The notes under the pieces were generated by a model. The model was given only the letters and a program-made list of their open reading frames with translations. It was not told where the DNA came from and searched no databases. A DNA stretch of 64,000 bases from contig CACVQR010000009.1 of assembly GCA_902756345.1 (NCBI GenBank), forward strand, positions 40,123-104,122, written 5' to 3'. Of this stretch, positions 43,786 to 54,700 are shown piece after piece. Position 1 is the first letter of the stretch; the number at the start of each line of letters is the position of its first letter. The stretch comes from Fibrobacter succinogenes (GTDB taxonomy: Bacteria > Fibrobacterota > Fibrobacteria > Fibrobacterales > Fibrobacteraceae). The position numbers were made by a program, and so were the translations under genes.

Positions 43786-43811
43786 CCTTTGTTCAGGAAG
43801 AAATCCTTTAA

Positions 43812-45473
43812 TTACTTGGCTGCAGTGGAGTCGACAACTTCCACCTTAGCAGCAGCGGCGCTATCCACGGCAACAGCGGCGGTGCTGTCAGCAGCGACGG
43901 CGGCAGCGCTGTCGGCGACGGCTTCAGCAGCCGGAGCGGCCGGGGCTTCGACAACCTTTTCGGCAGCAGCCGGAGCGGCAGGAGCGGCTTCAGCGGCCTT
44001 CGGAACCGGAGTGCCGAAGAAGTTCACCTTGGCAAGGAAAATCATCATCACCCAGGAGAGAGCAAGGCCGGAAATACCCATCACGATACCGGTCTTAGCC
44101 ATACCGTTGGTGTCAGTGTAACCCGTAGCATGGGCAAGCGCGTTAGGCGGAGTAGAAATCGGGAGGCTCATGCCCAGAGAGCTTGCAAAGGCGACAGAAA
44201 CGAGCAGGGCGGTCACGCCACCGAGGCCAACGAGGTTGTCCTGGCAAGCAATGCCCACGGCGCAAAGAATCGGAACCAAGAGCGTAGCCGTAGAAGTATG
44301 GCTCATGAAGTTAGCCATGAACAAGCAAATGACACCGCAACCGATCATGAGGGCGAGCGGAGACCAGCTTGCAAACGGAATCGTCTTGATCAAGTGAGCG
44401 GCAAGGCCAGTAGCGTTGAGGCCAACACCGAGAGCGAAACCGCCTGCTACGAGCCAGAGCACGTCCCAGCTCATTGCGTTCAGGTCTTTCTTGGTAATCA
44501 CGCCAGTGAGTGCAAACACGGCCATCGGAATCATGGCAATCGCGTTGTCGTTAATACCGTGGACACCCTTACCGGTCACCCACAGGAGCACGCACACGAC
44601 AAAGGTAATGTACACGATAATGGCCTTGGGGCTGGTATCGAACTTGCCGGCACCTTCAATGTTCAAGACCATTTCCTTCATCTTGATCGGGTAAATCTTG
44701 AGGAGCAAGAGCCAAGCAATCACCATCAAAACAATCACGTACGGAATACCGAAGGCCATCCACTGACCGAAGCTCACCGGGTTAGCAACGAGGTCGCCAC
44801 GGGCAATAGCGTCGTTCAAGGCACCAAGGGCGATAGCGTTCGGGGGAGTACCGATCGGGGTGCCCATACCACCGATGTTGGCACCCAGCGGAATAGCGAG
44901 GGCAAAGGCTGCTTTACCGCGGTCATCTTCGTCGAAGAGTTTGAGCACCGGGGCGAGAATGGCAAGCATCATGGCGGCGGTTGCGGTGTTGCTCATGAAC
45001 ATGGAGAACACGGCCGTAATGAGCATGAGTCCGAGGAGCACGAACTTCGGGTTCTTTCCGAAGGGCTTCAGGAGCACGCGGGCGAGGTTCAAGTCCATCT
45101 TGTACTTGGTAGCGGCTGCAGCGAGGAAGAAGCCGCCCAAGAAAAGCATGATGATCGGGTTTGCAAACGTTGCCATAATGGACTTATGGCTGATCATGGT
45201 CACGCCGTCCACGCGGAAAGGCGTCAGGGACGAATCGGACATCGTCACGATCATGAGCACGATGACGAGCATCGAGGTCGACCAGATCGGGAACGGTTGG
45301 AGAATCCAGAAAAGCGCAGCCATGACGAATACGCCAATGACGCGAATTTCGAGCGGATTCAGGGGTCCCATGGGGCTTGCGGCATCGAATCCGAGGGATT
45401 CGTAGGGCAAGAAGAGGGCGACGATGGCAAGCACCGACGCGATGATGAACTTGATGAATTTAGCCTTTGTCAT
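43812..45473 (-). CDS. DASS/SLC13-type anion symporter with Ala-rich tail
   Basis: About 553 residues from ATG 45473; an upstream in-frame GTG (45503) is less likely. Eleven or so membrane segments with the paired signatures of the divalent anion:sodium symporters: MSNTATAAMM and TPIGTPPNAIALG in the first half, MSHTSTATLLVPI and ISTPPNALAHA in the second. Substrates are usually dicarboxylates (succinate, fumarate), citrate or sulfate. The second SNT is SHT here. After the last helix comes a 55-residue tail almost entirely Ala, Val, Pro, Asp, Glu and Ser, with DSTAA/DSAAA repeats; this is odd for the family. In a succinate-forming organism succinate movement is a natural guess. Confidence 0.85.
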   Translation of the reverse strand: MTKAKFIKFIIASVLAIVALFLPYESLGFDAASPMGPLNPLEIRVIGVFVMAALFWILQPFPIWSTSMLVIVLMIVTMSDSSLTPFRVDGVTMISHKSIMATFANPIIMLFLGGFFLAAAATKYKMDLNLARVLLKPFGKNPKFVLLGLMLITAVFSMFMSNTATAAMMLAILAPVLKLFDEDDRGKAAFALAIPLGANIGGMGTPIGTPPNAIALGALNDAIARGDLVANPVSFGQWMAFGIPYVIVLMVIAWLLLLKIYPIKMKEMVLNIEGAGKFDTSPKAIIVYITFVVCVLLWVTGKGVHGINDNAIAMIPMAVFALTGVITKKDLNAMSWDVLWLVAGGFALGVGLNATGLAAHLIKTIPFASWSPLALMIGCGVICLFMANFMSHTSTATLLVPILCAVGIACQDNLVGLGGVTALLVSVAFASSLGMSLPISTPPNALAHATGYTDTNGMAKTGIVMGISGLALSWVMMIFLAKVNFFGTPVPKAAEAAPAAPAAAEKVVEAPAAPAAEAVADSAAAVAADSTAAVAVDSAAAAKVEVVDSTAAK

Positions 45474-45514
45474 AGTGCGGCCAAATTTAGAAAAATGCCG
45501 CACTTATGGCAAGA

Positions 45515-48500
45515 TTAGCGGGAAATTGCCACCTTGCGGACAGCATGGTGGCGGCCGAGGGTCACGCGGAGCAGGTACAGGCCCGGTTTCGGGGCTGTAA
45601 GTGCGAGCGTGTTGTGGCCTGCGGTCGATTTGGCGCTATAGGTGGCGGCAACCCGGCCCTTAAAGTCCACCAGCTGCACACGGTAGCCGGCACCGGCCAA
45701 GTCGCTGGACACGTCGAATCCGACCTGGAGGGCGCCCGGGACGCGCTCAAAGCGCAGATTTTCGATCTTCGAGGCGACGGTCGTGACTGCAGACGAGGTT
45801 ACCTGGACGGTCGCCGTAGAGCCAGCGGCCTTAAGCAACACCTTCAAGGAGTCCCCGGCGCCCATTTCGGTCGTCTTGCCGTCAATCGTCACATAGACCT
45901 TCAGACCCATCTCGTTCAGGGCCTTTACGCCCTCAAACTTGAGGTAGCCCACGCGGTCAGTCGTCGCACTCAAGGCAAACTTCCATTCATGTCGGTCGTC
46001 TTCGGCACTCTTGATAGACTTGAGCAAAGCCTTCTTGCCTTCGACCACCGACAGATTCACAAAGTCGCCCATGCCTGCAGGCGGTTCCAGGCGTTCCTCG
46101 GCCGCGCCCACGCCAAGCACGTTCCAGGAATCGCTGTGGCCGCGCGTATCGCGAAGCTCGGCCTGCAAGGTCCAGCTTTCGCGAGTAGCCTTCGCCAAGG
46201 CGGCCTTCTGCAAAGCGCCAGTATTCACAGGATTATCGAACGAAGGTTCCGCCGCAAAGTCAATCGGGGTCTTGGTATCGGAATGCAGCCACACGGCCTC
46301 GTAAGGTTCCAGTTCAGTCACCGGAGCAAATCCAGACCCGGCAGACCACTTACAAATTTCAAAAGTATTCAAAATATTCTCGGGCAGTTTCACTCTCCAG
46401 CCGTAGGGGTTTGCCACCATGTTCCAGCCAGCATTCACTTCCCAAACGATTTGAGGAGCGCCCTGCACATTGCTGCCTGTTGCCACATCACGACGCAACG
46501 GGAGCGCCCTACCTTCCTGTGAATTGTACCAAATGCCCTGCTGCGCCTTCACAGCGCCGCCATTATACCTCTGGTACTTCCAGACAACGCCATATTCGGC
46601 AGACTCGTCCCAGTAATAGAATACCGGGTCGCCGTCCCACACAATCGCACTTTCGTCTACATCCGAAAGCGAAACCATGCGCCAGGTATTCGGAGCAACG
46701 GCAATTTCGGGCAAAACCGTAAACACCTCCGTTACATACGACACAGAGTCAACACTGCCGCTCTTCATTTTCACGTTGACACGATAGACACCCGGCAACA
46801 GCGGGAACACATCCCAGTTGAGAGAGCCATTGCCAGCAACACTATCCACCAACGGTTTAACCTCTACACCCAAAGCATCTAGAAGCGTCGCACGCAATTC
46901 TGCAACGGCACCTTGTTCCACATGCCATTCAATAGGCAGACGCATTGCATTTCCATTTCTAGTCCCAGACAACACCACCTGACGAGGAGTTAACGAAACA
47001 ACACCATTAGGACTGACCACCGGCTCCCTGTATTCCGAGAAGTAGGCCTTCATCGGCAAATAGCCCGTAATGGAATCCGCCAAGACATCGCCATCGGCAA
47101 GCTTAATACGGCCGTCGATTACAACGGAATCGAGCTTATAGCCTTCCTGAGGAACGCCATGAATCACCCACTTGGAGTGAGCAAATTCTAGCGGCAAAAG
47201 CATCGTGGAATCGGCCGCAAAAGAATGCATCTTTACGGAGCCATCATCCACTTCGCCAATTTCCACAGTCCCATGGTCCGATTCCAGTTTCAGGCGACGG
47301 TAATCTGCATTTGCCACGCAAGCATCCGCATTGCCCCATACCCCATACAAAGTTTTTTCGCTCGTCACCTTGGCACTCAAAACATCACTCGAGACCGAGC
47401 CATGATCATAATCTGCACCATCAGGCGTTACAGACCATCCAAGCACGCATTCCGTCGGGGTATAGACCCACATAGGCAAATCAGTGGTTCCACCATCCAC
47501 CAAGTGAAGCGTCTCCTTGTAAGAATCATAGCCATAAAAGACATTGTTTCGACCGACTTTAACATCAACATCAATGTAACCACCAAACATGGCATACAGC
47601 GTATCCGTCACACCCGCCGCAGGCGCAATCTTGAACGAAGTATCTTGAGAACCAAGCGGAATCGACAATTCAGTTCCATCAGCCTTTTTCAACGTGAGTT
47701 TTGCAAGATCGTAATCCTTATTGGTCTGGGTAGATGTCACATGCAGAGTCATCGGTTCGGCAGAGGTCGGAACTTCAAGTCTTCCATCGACAAAGTCGTG
47801 TTTTAAAATCACCTTTTCTTTTCCTGGGTTACGGTAAGACTGGCTCAACATAACCGTACCAAAATTACCTTCGGCACCCGTTTTGTCAACCACCTTCAAA
47901 AGCACTTCGGCTTTTTCAACCGTACAGCCAGCATCCCAGGCTCCATACAGGTCGAACGCGCCTGCATCTTTCGGATTCGCCTTTTCAAGTAGCGTGCCAT
48001 CCATTTTTATCGACGGCGTCAACGCTGGATTTTCAGCATTTTCAATCCAGCCGGTAAAGCAGGCATCCGTTGCAAGCAGACCTTCGGGGAGTTTTGCCGT
48101 TTCGTCATTTTCGCGGGAATAAGAATCCTTAATCACAAATTCATCCGTCAGGAATACGTTCTTGCCGCCCGCGTTTATATCGAATGCAACCTTATACGGG
48201 ATTCCCGTCAGATGAGGTTCCACGGCCATGAACATTGGCGCCTTCGCAGCCATTTGGGGAACAACTATAGACATGGCCTGGGCCATCGAATCCAAGTTCA
48301 ACATTTCATCGGCGTCAAGCTTCGTCGACCACTTCATCAACCGAGACTTGCCGCTGGTTACCATTGCATTCAACTGATTTTCTATGTCTGATTCACTATT
48401 GAAATAGTTCTTGGAAAGATCTCCATACATATTAGTTTCTGCGCACTTCGCCGTTTTGCTTCCTTCATTATAACATTCTTTAATCACGTCTGTAGATGTT

Positions 48501-51500
48501 TCGTTCAATCCGAGCCAAAAATCAACTATTAAAGAATCCAGCTTAAAGCCACGTTCTGCCAGGTTGAACCCATACTTCGAAGCCATGTCTACATCGGATC
48601 GCAAAGGCTGGGTGATTCCTAGCTCATACGAATCAATCTCATCAAGTGCATCATTTTTATTATAGCCGTATGTGGTAACATTGATTTTAGCTTTGCTATT
48701 GAACAATCCTATATCCAGCTGCGGCATGTAGCTAATGCCCTCGCTTAAATCAACCAGCTTATAGTATAACTGTATTTCATCTCCATTGTTATTGTTTATA
48801 TGCGTTCTCACTTCCTTAAGAACAGCCTCAATATTATTCATTTGCTTTTGCGCCAACGAAATTCCACTTGCAAAAACATTTTTGCAACCGGCAAAGAACG
48901 CTGCGCCCGCCGGACACGTATACGCTTGATATAAAACCAATTCATATTTGGCATTGTTATAATCTAAAAGAGCCGTCGGAACGATATCCTTACTAGACAA
49001 CAGGCGAACTTTTTCCACCTTCGGCCATGCAAAAGTCACGTCATCCACATAATCGTCCATTGACACAGGCATAGGAGTTCCCCCGCTTAACTGAGCCGGA
49101 TTTTCTAGATAGTAAGTCACCTTTATTTCACGGTCCGTTAAGCCTTTCGCTTTATCATCTTTGGAAAATTTTTGACTAAAAGCATAAGCGCTGCCGTCAT
49201 CATCAACAATCATTAAACCGGCGCTCAAAAATTCAGAATTCAAGCCCGATTTTAACATTTTATCATTTTCTGTATAGACATACAAGGAACATTTTCCGGC
49301 TTCACATTTTGCCGGCAAATAATCTTTTAAAGCAACCTTATCTTCATCCTTCAATTCTTTATAATCCGCATCTGTCAAGCTAATCGCTAGTTTATATGCA
49401 GTTCTTTCTTTCGACGAAATCACAGGCAAACTTGACGGTTCACTTTCCCAAGTGACAGTGGAACCACTAGGTTGCGTTGCATTCATCACGTAAGTAAACA
49501 AGCGAGACTTCATGACATCGGCATCGATAACGCCGTTATACCCCAATGCACCAGTTTCCGCATTCACAATAATATCACCGGAGCCATCCTTTTTCAACTC
49601 ACCATCGGCACTCAACGTCGAATCTGCTTTCGAATTCAATGTATTGCGGTAATTGTAACGCACATCTACCGACGACGAATACGTTTTATTCCAAGTCGAA
49701 ACAGGAATTTCCTTATTATCGACCTCCACGACGCCAACTGCAAGGTAAGTTCCCATATCAATTGAGCCATAATGAAAATTATTTCTTACATTGATTTTTG
49801 ATTCAGAATTGTTACCCTGAAGCTTTCCAGCAACATACCCTCGACAAATCTTTGAACCCGCAGCTCCTACAGCTTTTTTAACAAGCAAATCACCCACAGA
49901 GGTATTGTTGTATATCTTCGCTCCGTAAGACCACGTTAAACCTACTTCAGCACCAACACCCCCCGGAGCAGTCAAAAGATCGTTAGCGATGTAGATATTG
50001 CCTTCGGCATGGTTTTGCAGGATATTGATATTTCCGCCACGAGTCACCGCATTACCCACCAAATAGCTGGCATTGACCAAAATGCATTCTTTTGCAGTAG
50101 TCGTAATTAAATTCGATTTTTTAGCTTTAACGTTTGATTTTAAAATACGAAGAGAGCCGCTACCGATGATATCATCTTTTTCAAGATTCACTCTTCCCAA
50201 AATTCCGCCTGCATAGACATTTCTCGAAGATGTCAACATTTCAGCCGTTACCGTATTGTTTTCTGCCAAAACATCAACAAGGGAAACGCCGTCTTCTTTA
50301 CCTGTAATAAATCCTGCAAGTCCTCCCATATAGGCCGTTCCTGCAAGATCCTTATCCCCACGCCAATCCGCCGAGACATCGACTGTATCATTCGACAAAA
50401 CAACTTTTCCCCTTAGCCAAATCCATTCGCCAACAAGTCCACCAAAATAACGATTCCTGTTATCGCCAGTATTTCCCAAATATACAGGCGAGTTCAACGT
50501 CACCTTCGCGTTCGTTACATTAAAATTAGACGAACCTAAAAGATTATCATTATCAATAGAAACCCTTCCAAACAAGCCGCCTACCCAAAGGCCGCTCAAA
50601 TCAGCAGATACTTCTATACTATCCAAAGTAAAATCAGCATCCCTTGCCGAAGGGGTAAAACGCCCCGCAATGCCACCGACATAGCGATTCCCAATATATT
50701 CAGTCCCCGAAACATCCTTATAAATTTTCGAAATCGAATCCGGAACACTCAAATTCAGCACTTTGATGCTATCTTCCATTGAAACATGTCCGCCGACATC
50801 AGCAATAATGCCTCCACTAGCCGATGGAGCACTTTCAATAAGGTCTAGCATCGGGTGTTCTGCAATGACATCGGGTGTCATGCCCAAAGTCACATGATCA
50901 ATTTTAATCTTTTTAAGAGAAACCGCCGGTGTATTCTTGTCCGTGTTCCCAGTTCCAGCAGTTATAGCCAGCGTCGAGGTTTGCCAACCATAAACCACGG
51001 CACCTCGTACCACCACATTTTCAAAGTTGACATTTTGCACAGTGTTTGCCACAACCGATGCATTACAAGCCCCACCACAAAGATGTGCCCCAGACACCGT
51101 TTTCGCCTTGACATAAGCATCGGAGAATGTAATATTCTTAACAGTTGTACTACTCAGATTTGAAAAGAACGCAGCATTTACATCTTCGGCAATATAGCAG
51201 AAATTCTTTATCGTCTTACCATTACCATCAATCGTCGGCTGGAACGCAAGCGGTCCAAAATTCATGGGAGCAAAAGTAGCGTCTCTACAAGTGATAACAT
51301 CGCCTGTTTTTTGGTATCCACCAAAATCGATATTAGAATTAAAACGAATTACAAACCCACTATAATCAGTCTTTGCAGAAGGATTTTTGGAAATATCCAA
51401 TTTCGATTCAATCTCAGTCTGAAAAGCCTGTAAAAAACTTCCCCATGTCGTGTAGGTATTTGCAGTCGGCTTTGACGATTGAAGCTGTTCAATATCGCAA

Positions 51501-51619
51501 GTATAGACATCATCAGTAGACTTAGAACAACTAAACTTAAGCGCATACGGCAAATCTGCAAAAGACTCCCCTACCAAAAGCAGGGTGCAAATCAAAAAAA
51601 GCTTCGCTATTTTTCCCAT
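45515..51619 (-). CDS. giant secreted protein with type IX secretion-like tail
   Basis: About 2034 residues from ATG 51619; GGAGG lies five bases before it (an ATG one codon earlier and two TTGs are in frame). Signal peptide ending ESFA. The first 700 residues are a beta-helix-like array with GLUG-type turns (IDGNGKTIKNFCY, GGIAGRF, GGLVGEW, GGLAGF). Later parts contain beta-sandwich regions (LHVTSTQTNKDYDLAKL). The last 400 residues (from NTWRMVSLSDVD) share a module with the neighbour at 51764: VFYYWDE, GWNMVANPYGW, LEPPAGMGDFVNL, LKFEGVKALNEMGLKVYV. It ends in a type IX secretion-like domain (HHAVRKVAISR). Probably a surface adhesin. No serine linker. Confidence 0.78.
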   Translation of the reverse strand: MGKIAKLFLICTLLLVGESFADLPYALKFSCSKSTDDVYTCDIEQLQSSKPTANTYTTWGSFLQAFQTEIESKLDISKNPSAKTDYSGFVIRFNSNIDFGGYQKTGDVITCRDATFAPMNFGPLAFQPTIDGNGKTIKNFCYIAEDVNAAFFSNLSSTTVKNITFSDAYVKAKTVSGAHLCGGACNASVVANTVQNVNFENVVVRGAVVYGWQTSTLAITAGTGNTDKNTPAVSLKKIKIDHVTLGMTPDVIAEHPMLDLIESAPSASGGIIADVGGHVSMEDSIKVLNLSVPDSISKIYKDVSGTEYIGNRYVGGIAGRFTPSARDADFTLDSIEVSADLSGLWVGGLFGRVSIDNDNLLGSSNFNVTNAKVTLNSPVYLGNTGDNRNRYFGGLVGEWIWLRGKVVLSNDTVDVSADWRGDKDLAGTAYMGGLAGFITGKEDGVSLVDVLAENNTVTAEMLTSSRNVYAGGILGRVNLEKDDIIGSGSLRILKSNVKAKKSNLITTTAKECILVNASYLVGNAVTRGGNINILQNHAEGNIYIANDLLTAPGGVGAEVGLTWSYGAKIYNNTSVGDLLVKKAVGAAGSKICRGYVAGKLQGNNSESKINVRNNFHYGSIDMGTYLAVGVVEVDNKEIPVSTWNKTYSSSVDVRYNYRNTLNSKADSTLSADGELKKDGSGDIIVNAETGALGYNGVIDADVMKSRLFTYVMNATQPSGSTVTWESEPSSLPVISSKERTAYKLAISLTDADYKELKDEDKVALKDYLPAKCEAGKCSLYVYTENDKMLKSGLNSEFLSAGLMIVDDDGSAYAFSQKFSKDDKAKGLTDREIKVTYYLENPAQLSGGTPMPVSMDDYVDDVTFAWPKVEKVRLLSSKDIVPTALLDYNNAKYELVLYQAYTCPAGAAFFAGCKNVFASGISLAQKQMNNIEAVLKEVRTHINNNNGDEIQLYYKLVDLSEGISYMPQLDIGLFNSKAKINVTTYGYNKNDALDEIDSYELGITQPLRSDVDMASKYGFNLAERGFKLDSLIVDFWLGLNETSTDVIKECYNEGSKTAKCAETNMYGDLSKNYFNSESDIENQLNAMVTSGKSRLMKWSTKLDADEMLNLDSMAQAMSIVVPQMAAKAPMFMAVEPHLTGIPYKVAFDINAGGKNVFLTDEFVIKDSYSRENDETAKLPEGLLATDACFTGWIENAENPALTPSIKMDGTLLEKANPKDAGAFDLYGAWDAGCTVEKAEVLLKVVDKTGAEGNFGTVMLSQSYRNPGKEKVILKHDFVDGRLEVPTSAEPMTLHVTSTQTNKDYDLAKLTLKKADGTELSIPLGSQDTSFKIAPAAGVTDTLYAMFGGYIDVDVKVGRNNVFYGYDSYKETLHLVDGGTTDLPMWVYTPTECVLGWSVTPDGADYDHGSVSSDVLSAKVTSEKTLYGVWGNADACVANADYRRLKLESDHGTVEIGEVDDGSVKMHSFAADSTMLLPLEFAHSKWVIHGVPQEGYKLDSVVIDGRIKLADGDVLADSITGYLPMKAYFSEYREPVVSPNGVVSLTPRQVVLSGTRNGNAMRLPIEWHVEQGAVAELRATLLDALGVEVKPLVDSVAGNGSLNWDVFPLLPGVYRVNVKMKSGSVDSVSYVTEVFTVLPEIAVAPNTWRMVSLSDVDESAIVWDGDPVFYYWDESAEYGVVWKYQRYNGGAVKAQQGIWYNSQEGRALPLRRDVATGSNVQGAPQIVWEVNAGWNMVANPYGWRVKLPENILNTFEICKWSAGSGFAPVTELEPYEAVWLHSDTKTPIDFAAEPSFDNPVNTGALQKAALAKATRESWTLQAELRDTRGHSDSWNVLGVGAAEERLEPPAGMGDFVNLSVVEGKKALLKSIKSAEDDRHEWKFALSATTDRVGYLKFEGVKALNEMGLKVYVTIDGKTTEMGAGDSLKVLLKAAGSTATVQVTSSAVTTVASKIENLRFERVPGALQVGFDVSSDLAGAGYRVQLVDFKGRVAATYSAKSTAGHNTLALTAPKPGLYLLRVTLGRHHAVRKVAISR

Positions 51620-51705
51620 CATAGCCTCCAACAACGTTTATCCCAAACGCCACAAGTTAATAATAATTTTTTATGCAACAAAAAAGTAAGAACGAGTGCA
51701 AAAAA

Positions 51706-51724
51706 GGCGGGCACCAGGCCCGCC
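51706..51724. terminator. terminator between the giant genes
   Basis: GGCGGGC (51706-51712), ACCAG loop, GCCCGCC (51718-51724), with T/A runs either side. It makes the two giant genes separate transcription units. Confidence 0.75.
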
Positions 51725-51763
51725 TTTTGAGTAGCGTCACATTTCTGCTTATATTTCCGTGAG

Positions 51764-54700
51764 TTATCTCACAAGTACCTTGCCCGAGAGCTGCTGGCTG
51801 CCGACCTTGATTCGCACAAAGTACACGCCAGACTTCGGTGCATTCAGGCTAAACCGGTTCGTACCGGCGGTCGCCTTGAACTGGCCCGCGGCCACCTTCT
51901 TGCCATCAATTCCGACCACGGCGTAGCTTGCGCGTGCCCCGGCCAGAGCCTCGGGAGCCGTAAAGCCAAGCTGCAGCGTGCCACCCGCAAGGGTCGAGCC
52001 AAAGCCGCTAATCTTGGAAGAGGCCACCACCGCATTGCTTGCGGCCACGCGGACTTCCACCTGCTTGGCGGACTTGGCGAGAGCCACATTCATGGCCTTT
52101 TCGTCAGTAATTTCCGTCGTCACGCCTTCTGCGGTTACAAACAGCTTGAGTCCCTGGCTGTTCAATTCCTTGACGCCTTCGAACTTGAGCTTGCCATCGC
52201 GGGCAGAATTTGCACTCACATCGAGAACCCAGCGGTATTCGTTTGCAACCGCCTTGATGCTCTTTGCAAGCTTAGCGCCCTTTTCGCTATTGCGAATCGC
52301 AAGCGACACTCGGTTACCCATGCCTGCAGGCGGTTCATCGAGGCTTTCTTCGGTGCCGGCACCAATCACGTTCCAGGAATCCTGTTTGCCGTAATCGTCG
52401 GCAAGCGAAACCATCAGGCTCCAGGCGCCCTTGATACCAGCGGCATCCTTATGCATTGCCTTCTTCGTTTCGGCAACAGAGGGCACAACATCAAACGTGA
52501 AATCCGGAGCGGCAGGCATGCGCCAGGTGGTAGACTTGGAAACCTTAGCCCACACGGCTTCGTAGGGCCCAATCACATCGTGCACCAATTCGTAACCGCC
52601 CTTAGACGGGATCCAGCGCCAGAATGCAACCTTGGTTCCATTATCGGAAGAACCCTTCTTGATGTTCACATTCCAGCCATACGGGTTAGCCACCAGGTTC
52701 CAGCCGCTGTACAGGCTATCGAGTTCCCACACGATTTCAGAATCCTTGGAGCCGGTAGATTCGCGAATCACCAGCGGATTGCCTTCGGTCGTACCATACC
52801 AGAAGCCGCGAGTGGCATCGGTATTTTCGCCGTTAAAGGCGCGGTACTGCCAGTAGTCACCCACCGGGTTCTTTTCATCCCACCAGTAGAACGCGGCATC
52901 GCTAGTCTTTACCTTCTTCTTGTCGAAGGCGGACAGCGAAACCATCTGCCAGCTACCCGGAGTGGCCTTGATTTCAGAGGCGACTTCGAAGTATTCCTCA
53001 GTTTTGGCATGTCTTGTACCGTCGTCCACCATCAAGACCACTTTGTACTTGCCGATCGGAGCAGGAGCCAGTTCCCACTGGCTACCGCCAACAATCGGAT
53101 TCTTAAGGGTATCAATCCAAATGGTATCTTTTCCGCCAATCACAAGGACGCGGGCGACTGCAGATTCACTGACGTTTTCGGTACCGAAGGTCAAGCGGAT
53201 TGCATTGTTGCCGGACTTTTTAATGGTCGGCTGCACAATCTCGATTTTATCGGTGAAGCTAGAGCTAGAGGCCGGAACGCTGCTGGAGCTTTCGGGTTCG
53301 CTCGAGCTAGAAACTTCGACAGAACTCGAAGATTCTTCGGCACTGCTGGAACTTTCGGGTTCGCTTGAGCTAGAAACTTCGACAGAACTCGAGGATTCCG
53401 GCTCGCTGCTGGAGCTTTCGGGCTCGCTCGAGCTAGAAACTTCGACAGAACTCGAAGATTCCGGAAGTTTTTCGTAGGTGGCCTTTACTTCGACACTCTT
53501 GGTAATCACATCGAATTTACGGTCCCAGCCAGTGAACTTGTAACCTTTGCGAGTCGGGTCAGCAGGCGCCACGGCCGCAGAGCCGTATTCCACCATTTGA
53601 ACGTCACCAATCTGGGTATCATCGTAATCCAAGAAGGTTACCATGTACTGCACCTTGGTAGAATCGTAAACAGCCTTGTAGACGGCATCGCCCTTGACCC
53701 TGGTCACTTCAGGATCCCAGCCCACAAAGGTGTACACGTATTCAGCCGTAGCAGCACGCGGTTCCGGAATCGGCGCCAACACAACCGCACCGTATTCAAT
53801 GGAATCGCTAGCAACTGATTCACCATCGAAATTCTTAAACACAATCCAGTATTTTTTCGGGTTGTACTCCGCCTTGATATTCAAGTTGTCCTTGACCTGC
53901 ATGTAAGACATGTCACTCCAGCGAGCAAATTCATAGCCTTCGCGGGCCGGAGCCGGCGGAGCTTGAGCCGATTCCATATACTTCACAATCTGCTCTTTTC
54001 CAATCTGCGAACCGTCATAGCTAAAGAACTTGACCGTGTACACGTTAACGTCATACTGAGCTTCTACAGTCAGGTCACCCTGAATATTATGGAAATCCCT
54101 ATCCCATTCGCCATTAAAGGTATGACCCTCGACCGGGTGATCTAGCACATCTTCTAAGGTCGGTTCGGGGGAATCTTCGCCAGCCTTCACCTGATATTGC
54201 TTAATAATATCCTGCTTATCCTTAGTCACAAAAGTGACCATGTAATAAACGGTTTCCGATTCAGGCTTAACGGGGTCATACAGGCCCTCAACCGCAAAGA
54301 TCGGGAGGTCGCTGTTGCTGCCCTTCAAATAGCTCCACGCATAATCCGCTTCTTTGCTATAGGCGCTGTTCAAGAACCCGGCAAATTGGGAATTCTTTAC
54401 AGACTTGACCGTTCCGTTATGGTCGCCCGAAAGAGATTCCGTTTCAGCATTGCGGACCACATAGTGGATATTCTCATCTGCAGCCCATTCCGTGGCTCCG
54501 GAATAGCCCAGCTGGCCAAACGGGACCAAAATGTCGGTATTGTCAATGTCATCGTAATGGTACACCGACTTAATCTCATAACCCTTGCTAGTCACCATCT
54601 TGCCGAACAGGTACCCCACCTTCTTTTCGTAGCCGGCAACGGCATCGCTATGGGTAGCGGTCACCGAAATTTCGCCAATGCTAAAGGCGTTGCGCAATTC

